Position numbers and translations under genes: made by a program. Under the pieces are notes generated by a model. That model was given only the letters and a program-made list of their open reading frames with translations, was not told the DNA's origin and ran no database searches. DNA of 64,000 nucleotides from Jaltomata sinuosa (Eukaryota > Streptophyta > Magnoliopsida > Solanales > Solanaceae), in contig QJPP01007239.1 in the NCBI GenBank assembly GCA_003996215.1, positions 434,001 to 498,000 on the forward strand. The letters run 5' to 3'. How positions within the stretch are numbered: position 1 is the stretch's first letter; every line of letters starts with the position of its first letter. Positions 1 to 10,228 of the stretch are shown in pieces.

Positions 1-117
1 CTTCCATCTTTAACCATGGGTTTTGAATGAGTCTTGAAAAATCGTCTTCGATAGGGAACAATTTATCTCCCAAAATGGAACTTTTCAACAGAAACTGGAT
101 TCATTTGGTCTCCGAAC
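1..117. other. left edge, no feature seen
   Basis: Short AT-rich stretch before the first transposon. Only its last 8 bases (110-117, CTCCGAAC) are informative: they are the left copy of the transposon's target-site duplication. Confidence 0.5.
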
Positions 118-816
118 TAGGGGTGTGCAAAAATCGATTTAACCAATAAACCGAATCGATAAAAATATTATTGGTTTATCGATATTGGGTTAATGGTTTT
201 TTAACAGTTTTGTAAAAAAAATTATTGGGCTATCGGTTCGATTTTGGTTTTAAGATTTTTGTTAATGGTTAAACCGATAACCCAATAAGATTATACTAAA
301 ACTATATTTTTATCCATAATTATAATAGTGGCTTTAGATTTTAAATATATACCCTATTATTTTTTTGCATTTTATAGTTGTTGTCTTAGTGTTGTTGTTT
401 TCTTTCTAAAGACATTGGTTTGGTGGGTTCTACCTATCAGTGTTGTTTTTCTTTTTGAGAGATTGTTGGCGTTGCTACTACATTCAAGTTTGCTAGTTAA
501 CAAGAAAGAAAATAAGTTTGTTTTACTAATAACGTATTTGAATTTGCTTATGCTTGTAATTTGTATAGACTTTTATGCATGAAAGTAGTGTATATATGTA
601 GATTAAAATAAGAGAAAGCAAAAAAAAATTATAGAAGCATTTTTTTATCGGTTAAACCAAAAACCGAACCGTTAAGGACCAAAACCGATTAACCAAAAAC
701 CTATAACGAATATCTTATTGGTTTGGTTATCGATTTTGCATGTTGACAAACCGAAAACCGATAAATCGAACCGATAATATACAAAATCGAACCGAACCGA
801 TCGATGCGCACCCCTA
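118..816. mobile_element. hAT-type non-autonomous DNA transposon (MITE), 699 bp
   Basis: The element begins TAGGGGTGTGCAAAAATCGA and ends TCGATGCGCACCCCTA, giving an imperfect terminal inverted repeat. It is flanked by a perfect 8-bp duplication, CTCCGAAC, at 110-117 and 817-824. An 8-bp duplication and a CAGGGGTG-like end are characteristic of the hAT superfamily. Both arms carry repeated AACCGA/TCGGTT motifs, so it could fold back on itself. An 84-codon open frame inside (328-582) is low-complexity and has no transposase motif, so the element must depend on a transposase encoded elsewhere. The intact target duplication argues for a fairly young insertion. Confidence 0.9.
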
Positions 817-1147
817 CTCCGAACAAATATTGAAACACCGAATGAAAAATAAAAAAAAATTAACGTCATTTGAGCACAAATAAGAGAAGTCAAAATATGT
901 TTAATTAATAAAAACATATTTTTAAGGTTGAAGTGAACTAAGGTACGGCTAATACGGAGCCGTACCATATCATTTTTGATAATTTAATTTAATTTTAAAG
1001 AAAGACAAAGGTAGCTTTCATGACAATTAATTATTTCATTATTGTCCAATAATTAACTTTTTAAATATTCTAGGTCGTAGACCAATGAATCAATCACACT
1101 TTTTTATATGCAATATGACTAGCGTCGTTTATTTTGGCGTTTTGGGG

Positions 1148-1290
1148 TCATGGAACACAACACCTGAGAATTTTTTCAATTTTTCATGTGTGTTAGTCCA
1201 TGAATTTATGGGATATGTGCGTCCGGCTATGTTTTAGTTCAAATTTTGTGGATCTGTCTGTGACGATCTATTAAATGATGCACATTATTT
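1148..1290 (+). repeat. solitary diverged copy of the 180-bp satellite unit
   Basis: This stretch follows the array unit found at 10.2-17.6 kb in the same order: a T-run, then CATGTGTGTTAGTCCATGAA, then GGATATGTGCGTCCGGC, then TGACGATCTATTAAATG. It carries the 'GTCCGGC' variant typical of the left block of the array. It is more diverged than most array members and stands alone about 9 kb to their left. Confidence 0.8.
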
Positions 1291-1477
1291 TTAAAAGACG
1301 GACGTAACTTATTTTACACGATTTATCAATTTGGTGCAATTTGTGGTTTGATTTTGTTCAAACCTAGGTCATTCATATCCAAGACTGTCATGCATTATCT
1401 TTTCAGGCACAGAAAAGCCATACTTGAAGAATAACAATATAGCACACATGGAATTGTCAAATGAAGAGTATATAATT

Positions 1478-1665
1478 GTTTGTTTTTTCTATTCCCCGTC
1501 CGGTGTCCAGGACCCGCATTGGAGCCCGACTAATCCATATTTGCGCAACATAGGATCCATTCAGGGGAAGCGCTCACTACTAAGGATTTTTCCATATCTA
1601 GAGCTCGAAACCGAGACATCTGATTAAAGGGAGGAGCAACCCCATCCGCTGCATCATACATGTTG
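1478..1665 (-). mobile_element. SolS-like SINE, tRNA-derived, minus strand
   Basis: Read on the minus strand from 1665, it starts with a tRNA-like head: an A-box-like stretch (GCAGCGGATGGGGTTGCTCC) and, after a short spacer, a B-box-like GGTTTCGAGCT. It continues through GCGCTTCCCCTGAATGG and GGACACCGGACGGGGAAT to a short A-rich tail near 1480. This order is the familiar layout of a Solanaceae SolS-type SINE. No clear target duplication was found. It lies just downstream of the KINB3 3' end. A 67-codon frame on the plus strand across it is fortuitous. Confidence 0.75.
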
Positions 1666-1934
1666 AATATAAGGTTATCAAACTTAAGCCATAAATACTA
1701 AACTTATGCCAATCCAAAGCACAACCATAAGACACTGCTAAATCCAAACTAACAGCAGACACATGACTAGTTTTTTTTTTCTATACTACAAGTAAATTTT
1801 TCGAAACCAACCACGATCGAATTTCGATTGTTCAAGTCCAAGGACGATCGCGGTCCTAATATTTCCTACGTTCTCCCGCTGCTCAGTTGCTGTATATTTA
1901 CCTCTATATCTATTGTTTCCAACAGAACAAACAA

Positions 1935-2379
1935 TCAGGCGTTGTTGTTACTTCCTCCTCTCCTTTGAACTGGTTTGTAAAGCACTACTGTAACGTACTT
2001 TGAGCGAAAACGATGTGTTGCACCAACTGCCACGACTGATCTTGGGGCTAGCCTGTTCTCGAGGTAGAGATGGTTTAGAACCACGTGTTGTGGTGATGGC
2101 AGCTCTGCAGATTGATCTCCAGTCACACGGGGGTGGTTTAATACAGTATGGTGCAGATGTGTTGGAACCATTGGTGGTTCTCGTTCATCATCTTCGTTTC
2201 CAGGATGCACGTTGTTGTAACTTGAATCGGGTGATCTTGGTACTTCGAAACCTACCACAGTGGATTCATCCTGTGTGCGTATAACTTGGATTAAGACAGT
2301 TTCAAGAAACAACGGTACAATCACTACCATGAAATGTGCAACTTACTTGATCTTCACCATATTGATGTGGTTGATTCAT
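1935..2379 (-). CDS. KINB3: SnRK1 regulatory subunit beta-3 (KINB3-like)
   Basis: Non-catalytic beta-type subunit of the SNF1-related kinase SnRK1, the plant energy-sensing complex. It links the kinase to the gamma-type subunit. Coding exons are 2379-2347 (start MNQPHQYGEDQ) and 2270-1935, joined across a GT-AG intron at 2346-2271. The product is 122 aa, close to the roughly 114 aa of Arabidopsis KIN-beta3. Recognisable stretches are TVVGFEVP, SSYNNV, PQHVVLNHLYLENR and KYVTVVLYKPVQRRGG, the last two being the conserved ASC (association with SNF1 complex) domain. As in the plant-specific beta-3 class, it lacks the N-terminal carbohydrate-binding/KIS region of larger beta subunits. An acceptor at 2407 (TTTCAG) shows that the ATG exon begins with a short 5' UTR, so at least one leader exon lies upstream. 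The tail ends in asparagines (SNNNA). Confidence 0.9.
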
Positions 2380-2406
2380 GTTTACTTCAACGACGAGTCG
2401 CACAAA
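2380..2406 (-). other. 5' UTR portion of the KINB3 ATG exon
   Basis: A pyrimidine-rich tract and CAG acceptor (CTCTATTTCAG on the minus strand) end at 2407, and the ATG lies 27 bases further on. This implies a spliced 5' leader. The leader exon itself was not identified with confidence. One candidate promoter and leader lie at 8.3-9.14 kb. Confidence 0.55.
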
Positions 2407-2895
2407 CTGAAATAGAGAGATGGAATCCTTTAATTGACATGATTCAGAGCCTTAAATTAGTAGCTCTTCACGTGCCACTGACTCATTAAAGCCTTACCAA
2501 ATCGAAAATAATTATACATGCTAATCAGATAAAACATTGAACGTATACTTAAAATATATATCATAAAAGGGAACCAAGAAAAGGAAGAATTACGCAATTC
2601 AAATGAACAAAGACAGTGGTACGATTAAATTGCAATTATGTTTCCAGGTTATACATGGCATCTGCCGTGGAAGAGAATGATCGAGTTCAATGACCGTTTT
2701 TAGTTCAAGATTACCAAACTCAAGGTTTCAAGCATTTCTTTTCCACTGTAGAAACTTCTCATAAATATCCACAACAAGATCCTAATCCAATACGTAGAAT
2801 CCGAAGAAGGTAAGTGCCTACGGTGAAACGTTCATGCAAGATAAAAAAAGATTCACAGGACATGACACAAGATTAAATCTTACTAGTTCCAATCA

Positions 2896-3008
2896 TCGTC
2901 CTTCGGAAACAGCCTCTCTACCTTCACGAGGTAGGGGTAAGGTCAGGGTACACTCTACCCTTCCCAGACCCCACTAGTGAAATTTCAGTGGGTACGTTAT
3001 TGTTGTTG
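2896..3008 (+). mobile_element. 5'-truncated TS SINE with perfect target duplication
   Basis: The body carries the TS SINE 3' region: CGGAAACAGCCTCTCTACCT, GAGGTAGGGGTAAGGT, ACACTCTACCCTTCCCAGAC, CCCACTAGTG and a terminal TTGTTGTTG. It is bounded by a perfect 15-bp duplication, TACTAGTTCCAATCA, at 2881-2895 and 3009-3023. The tRNA-like head is missing, as expected for a 5'-truncated reverse-transcription product. It sits upstream of the KINB3 ATG, probably in leader-intron or promoter DNA. Confidence 0.9.
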
Positions 3009-3023
3009 TACTAGTTCCAATCA

Positions 3024-4916
3024 ACCAATGAAAATAAGAAGTAATGGTGCACACTAACCCCTTTGTCCTTTAAACACTAGAACAAGTTCCTTTAAGCTTA
3101 TCCACCAACTTTGCTGCACCGGACTCGCACTCTCCTACCTTAAACGCCAATATAGGAAATTCCCCTCAAACATAATCAAACTCAATCTTCCCAACTAGAT
3201 ACCTCAACTTATCCAAAAATTAGAGTATCATCGATCGAAGAACTTCTAACTCTGCCATCACAAAGAACTCTTCCAAACATAGTGTACTGAATAACAACAT
3301 AACATCATTCTATATATCAATGAGAAACCAAAAAATGCAATCATTTTGCTGAACAAATTTAACTACATTAATTCATATACAAAACTTTTTGTTGTTTGCA
3401 CAGGTACTTCATATTCAAAACATAAATATCGAAACTTTAACTTTATTCTGAAAATGGAAACACGTGAGCTTCAATAGCATTCTCCATGTTCTAGAAGCAG
3501 AAAAAGGAAACAAATCCATGTGAAAAAGGTAAGCCCCGCCTTCAAGCTACAATTCACATAAGAAAATCCTCTCTCCCCAGCTCCCAAAATGCTAGCAGTA
3601 CCCGTTTTCCAAAAAAAACAAGAAAGGAAGAAAAAGAAAATCTGTACCTCTCCTTAGGCATTATGTGTCCTCACTAGGCATCACAAAGCATGATTGAATA
3701 AGAGACCAACATTACCCCATTACCACCTCCATTGCTTTCACAATTAAGCAAGGGCCTTTGCAAGCTAGATTAGGCCTAGTAGATTTCTAATCCCCAGTGT
3801 CCCCTCGCAAAAGCCGTTGCGCCTTAGTGATGAGTCACATTTATATGTGTATTTATGTCTTTTCTCATGTTTGAATTATTGAGTTTTTAGTATTATAATG
3901 TTATTCCTCACACATTTGTTGTTTTGATGACAGATATGCAAGGAGATGAGGAGGAAATACACAAGATTCAAGCAAAAGAGATGCAAGAATTGAACAAAAA
4001 TTGGTTGAAGTATAGTTGTGCACTAAACAGCCCTAACGTTGCAGCGATCAAGTTTTGGGCGCCGTAAGTGCACGACCTGAATGCAAATTTTACGGAATTT
4101 TAATTATTAGTGTTAGGCAAGGGATATAAATAGAAGTTGGAAGGTTACGGACGGGAGGCCGCACACTGCCAGACGCAGTTTTTGGGGAGAATATAGAGAG
4201 AAAAGAAGATCAAACTCAAGATTTTCAAGTAGGATTCAGGAGATTTAGAGTTTCTCTAAACCTTCTCCTCGTAATCTTGTGTTACGAACATGATGACTCT
4301 TAACTTTTCTATGATGGTTTTTACTCCATTTATGAAGTGGCTTTCTCGTAGTTGAGTTTTATTAATCCATGTGCTATTATATAACCACAAAGGGCCCCAA
4401 TTCTATGTATAATAAATTGTCTACCAAAAGTTTCAATTATGAAATGACCACACGTACCTAATTTATTTGACTCTATCTGGTCTCTAATATTCTCAAGAAT
4501 AAAATAATGACGAGGAAAGGATGAATATCTGTGATAATATAACTAATTATAGTATCTTCCAGTAACAGTGCGAATGAGAAAAGGTCATCCACGGCACTTG
4601 AAACTTGCCAGGGATCAAACAATAAGCAGCTACTTTAATCGTAAAGATGTCAAAAAGATCTCTCCATGTTTACACAGATAACTTCACAAGTCCAAATGAG
4701 AAAACACCAGAACTTCCATTTCTAGTTTACCATCTTCAATGAGAGAATGACAAGCATTCTAGTTAGCATAGTAACAGTTGTTCTTATGAAGTATTCAGCG
4801 AAAGACTCTTACCTCTTGATAATGCCTCCTTCCAAGGCTTTTTGGACACATCTAATCAATATTGTTCTTGTTAATTCTGTGTAAAGCACATCATGTCTCC
4901 TTATGCCATTTTCATG
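3024..4916. other. intergenic or leader-intron DNA, no gene supported
   Basis: No convincing coding exon was found on either strand. The stretch 3830-4340 resembles a repeat: it has a TATA-like GGATATAAATAG near 4124, then a CA/GA-rich leader-like sequence, suggesting an old LTR or transcript-derived fragment. I could not assign a family. Confidence 0.4.
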
Positions 4917-5400
4917 TTCATAAGATATTATAACTCCGTATGGGTGGTACTATGGAAAGGGGATGGAGGACTAAAAACATTATAACTCCATATGGGTGTG
5001 GTTTGTGGAGGAGTAATATGAAGGGGTGGGCAGATTTTTGCGGACATATTTCCTTTAAGGTTGGGGACAGAAGCAAGACTAATTTCTGGGCACGTAAGTG
5101 GTGTGGGGAGAATGAGTTGAGCGAAGTCCTCCCTAATATATATCGAGTATCATGCCAAAGAGAGAACACAGTCCAACAAATTCGTGGGTCTCACGAGGTG
5201 AAGGGGGTTATTCACTGGGACTTGAGATTCAGAAGGAACCTACCTACAGGATTGGGAGATGGGAGAATTTCACAATCTGATTGAGGTTTTGTATAGGTTA
5301 GCCCTCTCCTAATACTTTATCGAATGTATGGAGCTGGCGAGAGAGTGGAGATGGATTATTCACTATTAGCTCTTATTACAAGAGATTACTAGTGAGAGGG
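4917..5400 (+). pseudogene. LINE retrotransposon fragment (zf-RVT region), frameshifted
   Basis: The frame at 4940-5284 encodes GCGLWRSNMKGWADFCGHIS, FKVGDRSKTNFWARKWCGE, LPNIYRVSCQRE and IHWDLRFRRNL. These match the zinc-binding reverse-transcriptase C-terminal region (zf-RVT) of plant L1-type LINE ORF2 proteins. After RRNL the frame shifts: DWEMGEFHNLIEVLYRLALS continues in another frame across about 5247-5310. Only the tail of the ORF is present, with no upstream reverse-transcriptase core, so this is a dead 5'-truncated fragment. Confidence 0.75.
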
Positions 5401-6057
5401 GAAGGTACTATTTGTACCTTAGGAAACAAATTATATTTTACCCTATACTAGTAATGCATGAAAATAAAGTTGAAAACATGACACTAAAAAAAACATGGCC
5501 TTTTCCATCTTGACTTAATGATCAGCCGATGACCGCATAATGGCTTATACCATGCACAAAAAATGAAACGCTAAATAGGGTTATACACAGATGGAGTCAT
5601 GGAACACGTATGCATTTCCATACTCTTACCCGGTTACCCCTACTTCCATAAATGTTTGCACTCCATACCACATTCTCACTGGTTGCCATAAAAAAAATCC
5701 CAAACAGGCAGCAATTCAAACTTCAACAATATCCCAAATATTTTGAAATCATTTTAAAATAAGTGAAATAATCTAGCTTGCGATTGAATCGTAGTAGCTG
5801 TGTTGTTTTAATAATCTCAAAATTCAACCAAAGATAAGAGCATGCCCTTGATGGTGACAACTCAACTAAATGTTTTTAACAACTGATGTCAAATAGTGAA
5901 CATTACCTTTATCCAAAAATAAAAAGAACTGACGTCAAATAGTTAGAATTATCCATACACAAGCTTGTCCTAACAAAGTCGAAAGCCTTAGCTATTGGTT
6001 TAACCTTTCCACTCCACTAAATACCCTTTGTATCTCTTAACGTATCTCCATAAGCCA
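5401..6057. other. intergenic, nothing recognised
   Basis: AT-rich sequence without a supported gene or a recognised repeat border. Confidence 0.4.
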
Positions 6058-6240
6058 AAAGCACAAACAACAACGCTTCAACTCCAAACAAATTGGGGTC
6101 GGCTATTTGAATCTTCACTGACCATGTCGCTCTAATTGAGCTCATCTTAGACCATATTAAACTCCGTTATGTCAGCTTACTCAAATTGCCGGTCACAAAT
6201 CCGCTTAAAGAAGGAGTGTTGTAGTAGGTTGACCACCATC
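6058..6240 (-). mobile_element. 3' end of an RTE-type LINE or related SINE
   Basis: On the plus strand the block reads CAAACAACAACGC, then CTCCAAACAAATTGGGGTCG, then GCTATTTGAATC. Its reverse complement is the common plant element end that runs GATTCATATAGCCGACCCCA, then CTTGTTTGGG, and closes in TTG repeats. I assign it to the RTE LINE 3' end shared with some SINEs. The left, TTG-repeat end is clear. The right limit is uncertain. Confidence 0.5.
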
Positions 6241-7224
6241 TCAAAACTAGTTAATTTACGATGAAACAAAAAGCTTAACTATTCCACAAATTCTTCATTT
6301 TGTTTGTTCCAGGAGCAACTAGCAAGGTTGCAGAGAAGACTTACTGAAAGTTGATGATAATGGCTCTCACCAGGATCTTACCAAGCATCTTCTGATCTTG
6401 ATATTCTATGGAATGCACCAACTCACCACGCAACAATCACTAAATAGTTTCCTCTCACACACAGAATTTACACGCACCCACCTACACTAAGAAGCAAGTC
6501 TGCCAGTACTGCACTCCTCTTTTTTTCTTTCCTGATAAGTAGTGCATTCTTCACTACCATACAAAGCACGTATACACTCACAGCTCATTAGACACGTATA
6601 ACTAATTTTACATGTAATTTAGGGAGAGCATTTAAGCATGGAAACAATGCTCAAATGCAAATGCGCAATAACTTATCTACCATGCAAAACACCATGTGCT
6701 TTCCATGCTCAAATGCAGATACTACATAAACTCTTTCCTTCTCCATGACTAAGTGCTAATAACTTATCTACCATGCAAACACCATATGGATGCATGATCC
6801 GATTACATTTCTTTTAGCCCAAGAGCTAATTGAGACACATTTATCATTCCTAAAAGCTATTCAGACAGGTGATTGACTATGAATCAATTTATCACTATTT
6901 TTTCCTTTTCCTACTACTTCTAAGTGCAGGATAACTACAGTAAAACGAAGCCCACCGAAAGTGGATAAAACTTGCTTACCGGCAGCTACACATTGTCAAC
7001 TAGAAATATTAATAGATTTCTTGAACAAAGATTTTCTTTCTAAAATAAGAACCAACAACTTTGCCAACCTCCAAAAAGAAGATGTAGAGGTGAAAAATCA
7101 AAAGTTTCTAGAAGAGAATCAAATGATTTTTTAGCATTGAGTTCTAGTTCTCTAAGGAATGCTAAAAAAGTCAGGAAGGTCAATAAATCATAACACACAA
7201 AAGCTCATAATTTACTGTGTTGTT
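6241..7224. other. intergenic, nothing recognised
   Basis: AT-rich, with short local repeats such as 'aacttatctaccatgcaaa' near 6670 and 6760. No gene or defined transposon was supported. Confidence 0.4.
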
Positions 7225-7592
7225 AATGCAGCTTCATCCACGGGCGGTAAGTTTCAACCTTGTTGACTAGGACAACAATCGCGACTATAAACACACTCGT
7301 GACTATGGCAGGGTGGTACGCGTTTCTCTCTCGCGACCCCTACTCTAATCAAAAGACTGAAGGCCACGACTGAGAGTTTCGCCTTTTGAAGCGCCAATCG
7401 TGTAGGGCGACCGGGCCCGGCCGAGTCAAAAAGGCTTTGATGACTCAAGGTTCATATTAGGGAAAGGAGAGTGAGGGGAAGAGGGGGCAGCCCTCGGCCC
7501 GATCATCCAATTCGCTCCAACAGACAGGCATGGTTCTGTAGTCAAAGCAACTTTGTCACTTTCGTGTACCCATCGGACGACAGCATTGTGGT
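7225..7592. other. GC-rich island, possible organelle-derived insert
   Basis: This stretch is markedly richer in G+C than its surroundings, with GGGCGACCGGGCCCGGCCGA near 7407, GAGGGGAAGAGGGGGCAGCC near 7473 and CTCGCGACCCC near 7330. It has no intact protein frame of recognisable family and no SINE or MITE signature. Its composition recalls plant mitochondrial intergenic DNA, so a nuclear mitochondrial insert (NUMT) is the leading guess. It ends where a hAT-type MITE begins. Confidence 0.35.
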
Positions 7593-7857
7593 TACGGGTT
7601 CGCTAGAACCTAGTAGCTTAGGCTCAAACCTTATATTTGTATTAAGACTTTATTTAACGTATATAAATAATCTATCCAGAATCAACAACGACATACCCAG
7701 TGTAATCCTTACACAAATGGGGTCCGGAGAGGGACCAGTGTACGCAGACCTTACCCCTACCTTGGGAGGTAGAGAGGCTGTTTCCGATAGACCCTCGGTA
7801 AGCAAAAGGAATTGTGCTTTAGAACCCATAAACTAAAAATCCTGACTCCACCTCTAG
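7590..7857. mobile_element. hAT-type MITE interrupted by a SINE
   Basis: The left part (ACGGGTTCGCTAGAACCTAG, AGCTTAGGCTCAAACCTT) and right part (TAGAACCCATAAACT, ATCCTGACTCCACCTCTAG) are the two halves of the common element that ends in a GGATTTTGGCTCCGCCCCTG-like terminus. Between them lies an inverted TS SINE at about 7680-7803. The left terminus merges with the GC-rich island, so the exact start and target duplication are unclear. Confidence 0.6.
7680..7803 (-). mobile_element. TS SINE, minus strand, inside a MITE
   Basis: The reverse complement has the TS SINE order: ACCGAGGGTCTATCGGAAAC, CAGCCTCTCTACCTCC, AGGTAGGGGTAAGGTCTGCG, then TGTCGTTGTTGAT at the end. It is 5'-truncated. Confidence 0.8.
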
Positions 7858-8300
7858 TACCACCCTCCACCTCCCCTCACCCAAAAAAGGAAACCCTAAA
7901 AGGAGCCAGAAAAAGAAGATATCATAGAATACATAAATCATTAATAAAGCTCTACTTAGCACAATCATTCACATAGGGGATCTACACAATCTACACACAT
8001 TGAATGTATATGTAATTTTGATTCTACAATCATAAACTAGCAAACACAACAAGGAACTACAAAGATAAAAATTCATGAACTAACTTAACTTCAACAAGCT
8101 ACACTAACCTGATTCAACTTTGCTTTGGCTCTTCAATCATACACTAAAAGAATTCAGCAGAACCAAAAACCCATCTGCACAAAAATCAATGGAAACCCAA
8201 GAAAAATCAAAACTTTAATCCACCCAAAAAAAATAAAAAAAACCTAACAAGAACTACCAAACTAAAAAAAACATATTGATCCACAAGACACAAAGCAGAC
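7858..8300. other. AT-rich flank, no gene seen
   Basis: A-rich on the plus strand and T-rich on the minus strand. It may be leader-intron sequence of KINB3 if that gene's promoter is at 9.13 kb. Confidence 0.3.
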
Positions 8301-9075
8301 AAAAGATCAAGAATTTAGTAAAAATGGTTTCTTTCAACACAAAATCTACAGAAACAGGCAAAGAAGCATATAAAAATCAAACTTTAAGTTTACATAGAGC
8401 AAAAAAGTAACCCCAAGAGATAAAAACAAAGAATTTCACCTATAAATGCCAGAAAAAAAAGATCAAGAACTTAGTAAAACTGATTTCATTCAACACAAAC
8501 TCTACAGAAACAGGCAAAGAAGCATATAAAAATCAAAACTTTAAGTTCACATAGAGCAAAAAAGTAACCCCAAGTGCTAAAAACAAAGAATTTCACCTAA
8601 AAATGCCAGAAAAAAGATCAAGAAATTGGTAAAACTTATTTCATTCAACACAAACTCTACAGAAACAGGCAAAGAAACATATAAAAATCAAAACTTTAAG
8701 TTCACATAGAGCAAAAAAGTAACCCCAAGTGCTAAAAACAAAGAATTTCACCTTAAAATGCCACAAAAAAGATCAAGAAATTGGTAAAACTGATTTCTTT
8801 CAACACAAACTCTACAGAAACAGGAAAACAAACATATAAAAATCAAAACTTTAACTTTACATTGAGCAAAAAAGTAATCCCAAGTGCTAAAAACAAAGAA
8901 TTTCACCTAAAAATGCCAGAAAAAGATCAAGAAATTGATAAAATTGAATTCTTTTAACACAAAATCTACAGAAACAGGCAAAGAAACATATAAAAATCAA
9001 AACTTTAAGTTCACATAGAGCAAAAAAGCAACCCCAAGAGCTAAAAACAAAGAATTTCACCTGAAAAATGCCAAA
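8301..9075. repeat. five-copy tandem repeat, about 155-bp unit
   Basis: The anchor GATCAAGAA recurs at 8305, 8461, 8616, 8771 and 8925, giving periods of 156, 155, 155 and 154. Each unit has AACACAAACTCTACAGAAAC, AGGCAAAGAAGCATATAAAA, then TTTAAGTTCACATAGAGC and AAAGAATTTCACCT in the same order. The first copy is the most diverged. On the minus strand every unit contains AGGTGAAATTC, which resembles a splice donor (AG|GTGAAA). The repeat lies just downstream of a minus-strand TATA-like box. Confidence 0.9.
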
Positions 9076-9129
9076 AGAAAAAAGGGTTCTGAAACTCAAA
9101 AAGAGAAAAAAAAAAAAACTAACACACTC

Positions 9130-9138
9130 TTTATATAG
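9130..9138 (-). promoter_or_regulatory. candidate TATA box, minus strand
   Basis: The minus strand reads CTATATAAAGAG, a good plant TATA match. About 30 bases downstream comes a CT-rich tract and then GGCATTTTTCAG|GTGAAA, a plausible short first exon and donor. The next minus-strand gene is KINB3, whose ATG exon has a leader acceptor at 2407. That would imply a very long leader intron, so the link is tentative. Confidence 0.35.
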
Positions 9139-10228
9139 AAGAAGTTGAGTATCTCACCTAGAAGATTCCGCCTTAGAATCTAAAGAATCAAATTTACAAA
9201 ATCACAAGAATTATATTTAAGGAAAATAAATAATTTCTTCAAGAAATAAAACTTATGCTAAAAGAGAAAAAATAGGAACACACTCAAGAAAATCAATTGG
9301 GCTTAAGCTAAAAGAGCATATGGCCCAAATTATAAAAATAGCTTAATTAAGAGCTTGTCATCAAATTAATAAATGAGATCTGATAATCTTTGTAATCTTG
9401 TTTAATTAAGGAAAAATTACATAACGTATCAAACATCTATGCTTAATTACACTCTATATCAATAAGTTAATTCAATTACATTTCGCAACAGAGCATTTAA
9501 AACTACTGTTATTTATTTTTGTATGAACTGTATTTGTATTTGTATGCCGAGATTCCACAAAATATTTTGCCAACAGTTTGTCCGCTTAAATCTCCAAAAA
9601 ATACGCAAAATCAAAAAATAAAAAACACATACAACGGACATCCGAGCGCAAAGTTATGAACGTTTAAAGTTGCACCAATTTATAACTAGTTTTTCTCGTT
9701 TCACTCCTTATTTTTGGTTGATCGCCCTTTTATCTTAGTGATTTTCTTATTTGTATGAAAAAAGTCACTACTGACGTCAAAAATACCTCGATTAAGTTCA
9801 TGTGTGATTATTTAAATAAAATTAAATCATATATTAGCGTAACTCAACTAATATGCTTAGTCTTCTCATCGTGTAAATTTAAATCATCACCTAAATTTCT
9901 CTCAAAATATTCCATATGTTATTTACATAAAAAAAGTTAAATAATCAACCGCGGTCCTCTTATATGCTTAGAAGAACGACCAACGGCAAAATGGTAATTT
10001 CATCCATAAAGGCTTCATTGATTCAATGCCTTATTTTCCTTTTTGAGCTTAATTTATAGATTTGTTTTCTTGTGGAGATTCTCTTTTATTTTATTTAGGG
10101 TTACATGGAATATTTTAGGAACAATTTTATTGTCTGTATCTTTTTATAAGGTAGTTTATACTGTTTATATGAGAAAATTACATGGCATAACAAACCTAAG
10201 CCCTTAATTATGAATCATAACAACACTG
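9139..10228. other. AT-rich intergenic DNA
   Basis: No supported gene, RNA or recognised repeat. It separates the possible KINB3 promoter from the satellite array. Confidence 0.4.

Noticed and set aside
328..582. 84-codon hydrophobic frame in the hAT MITE
   Set aside because: Low-complexity, with no transposase motif, inside a non-autonomous element.
1424..1627. 67-codon open frame on the plus strand
   Set aside because: It lies across an inverted SolS-like SINE and encodes nothing recognisable.
2000..2284. 94-codon plus-strand frame
   Set aside because: It is the antisense shadow of KINB3 coding exon 2.
3830..4340. Possible LTR or promoter with a TATAAATAG motif
   Set aside because: No matching second repeat, primer-binding site or coding region was found nearby, so it was left as unclassified.
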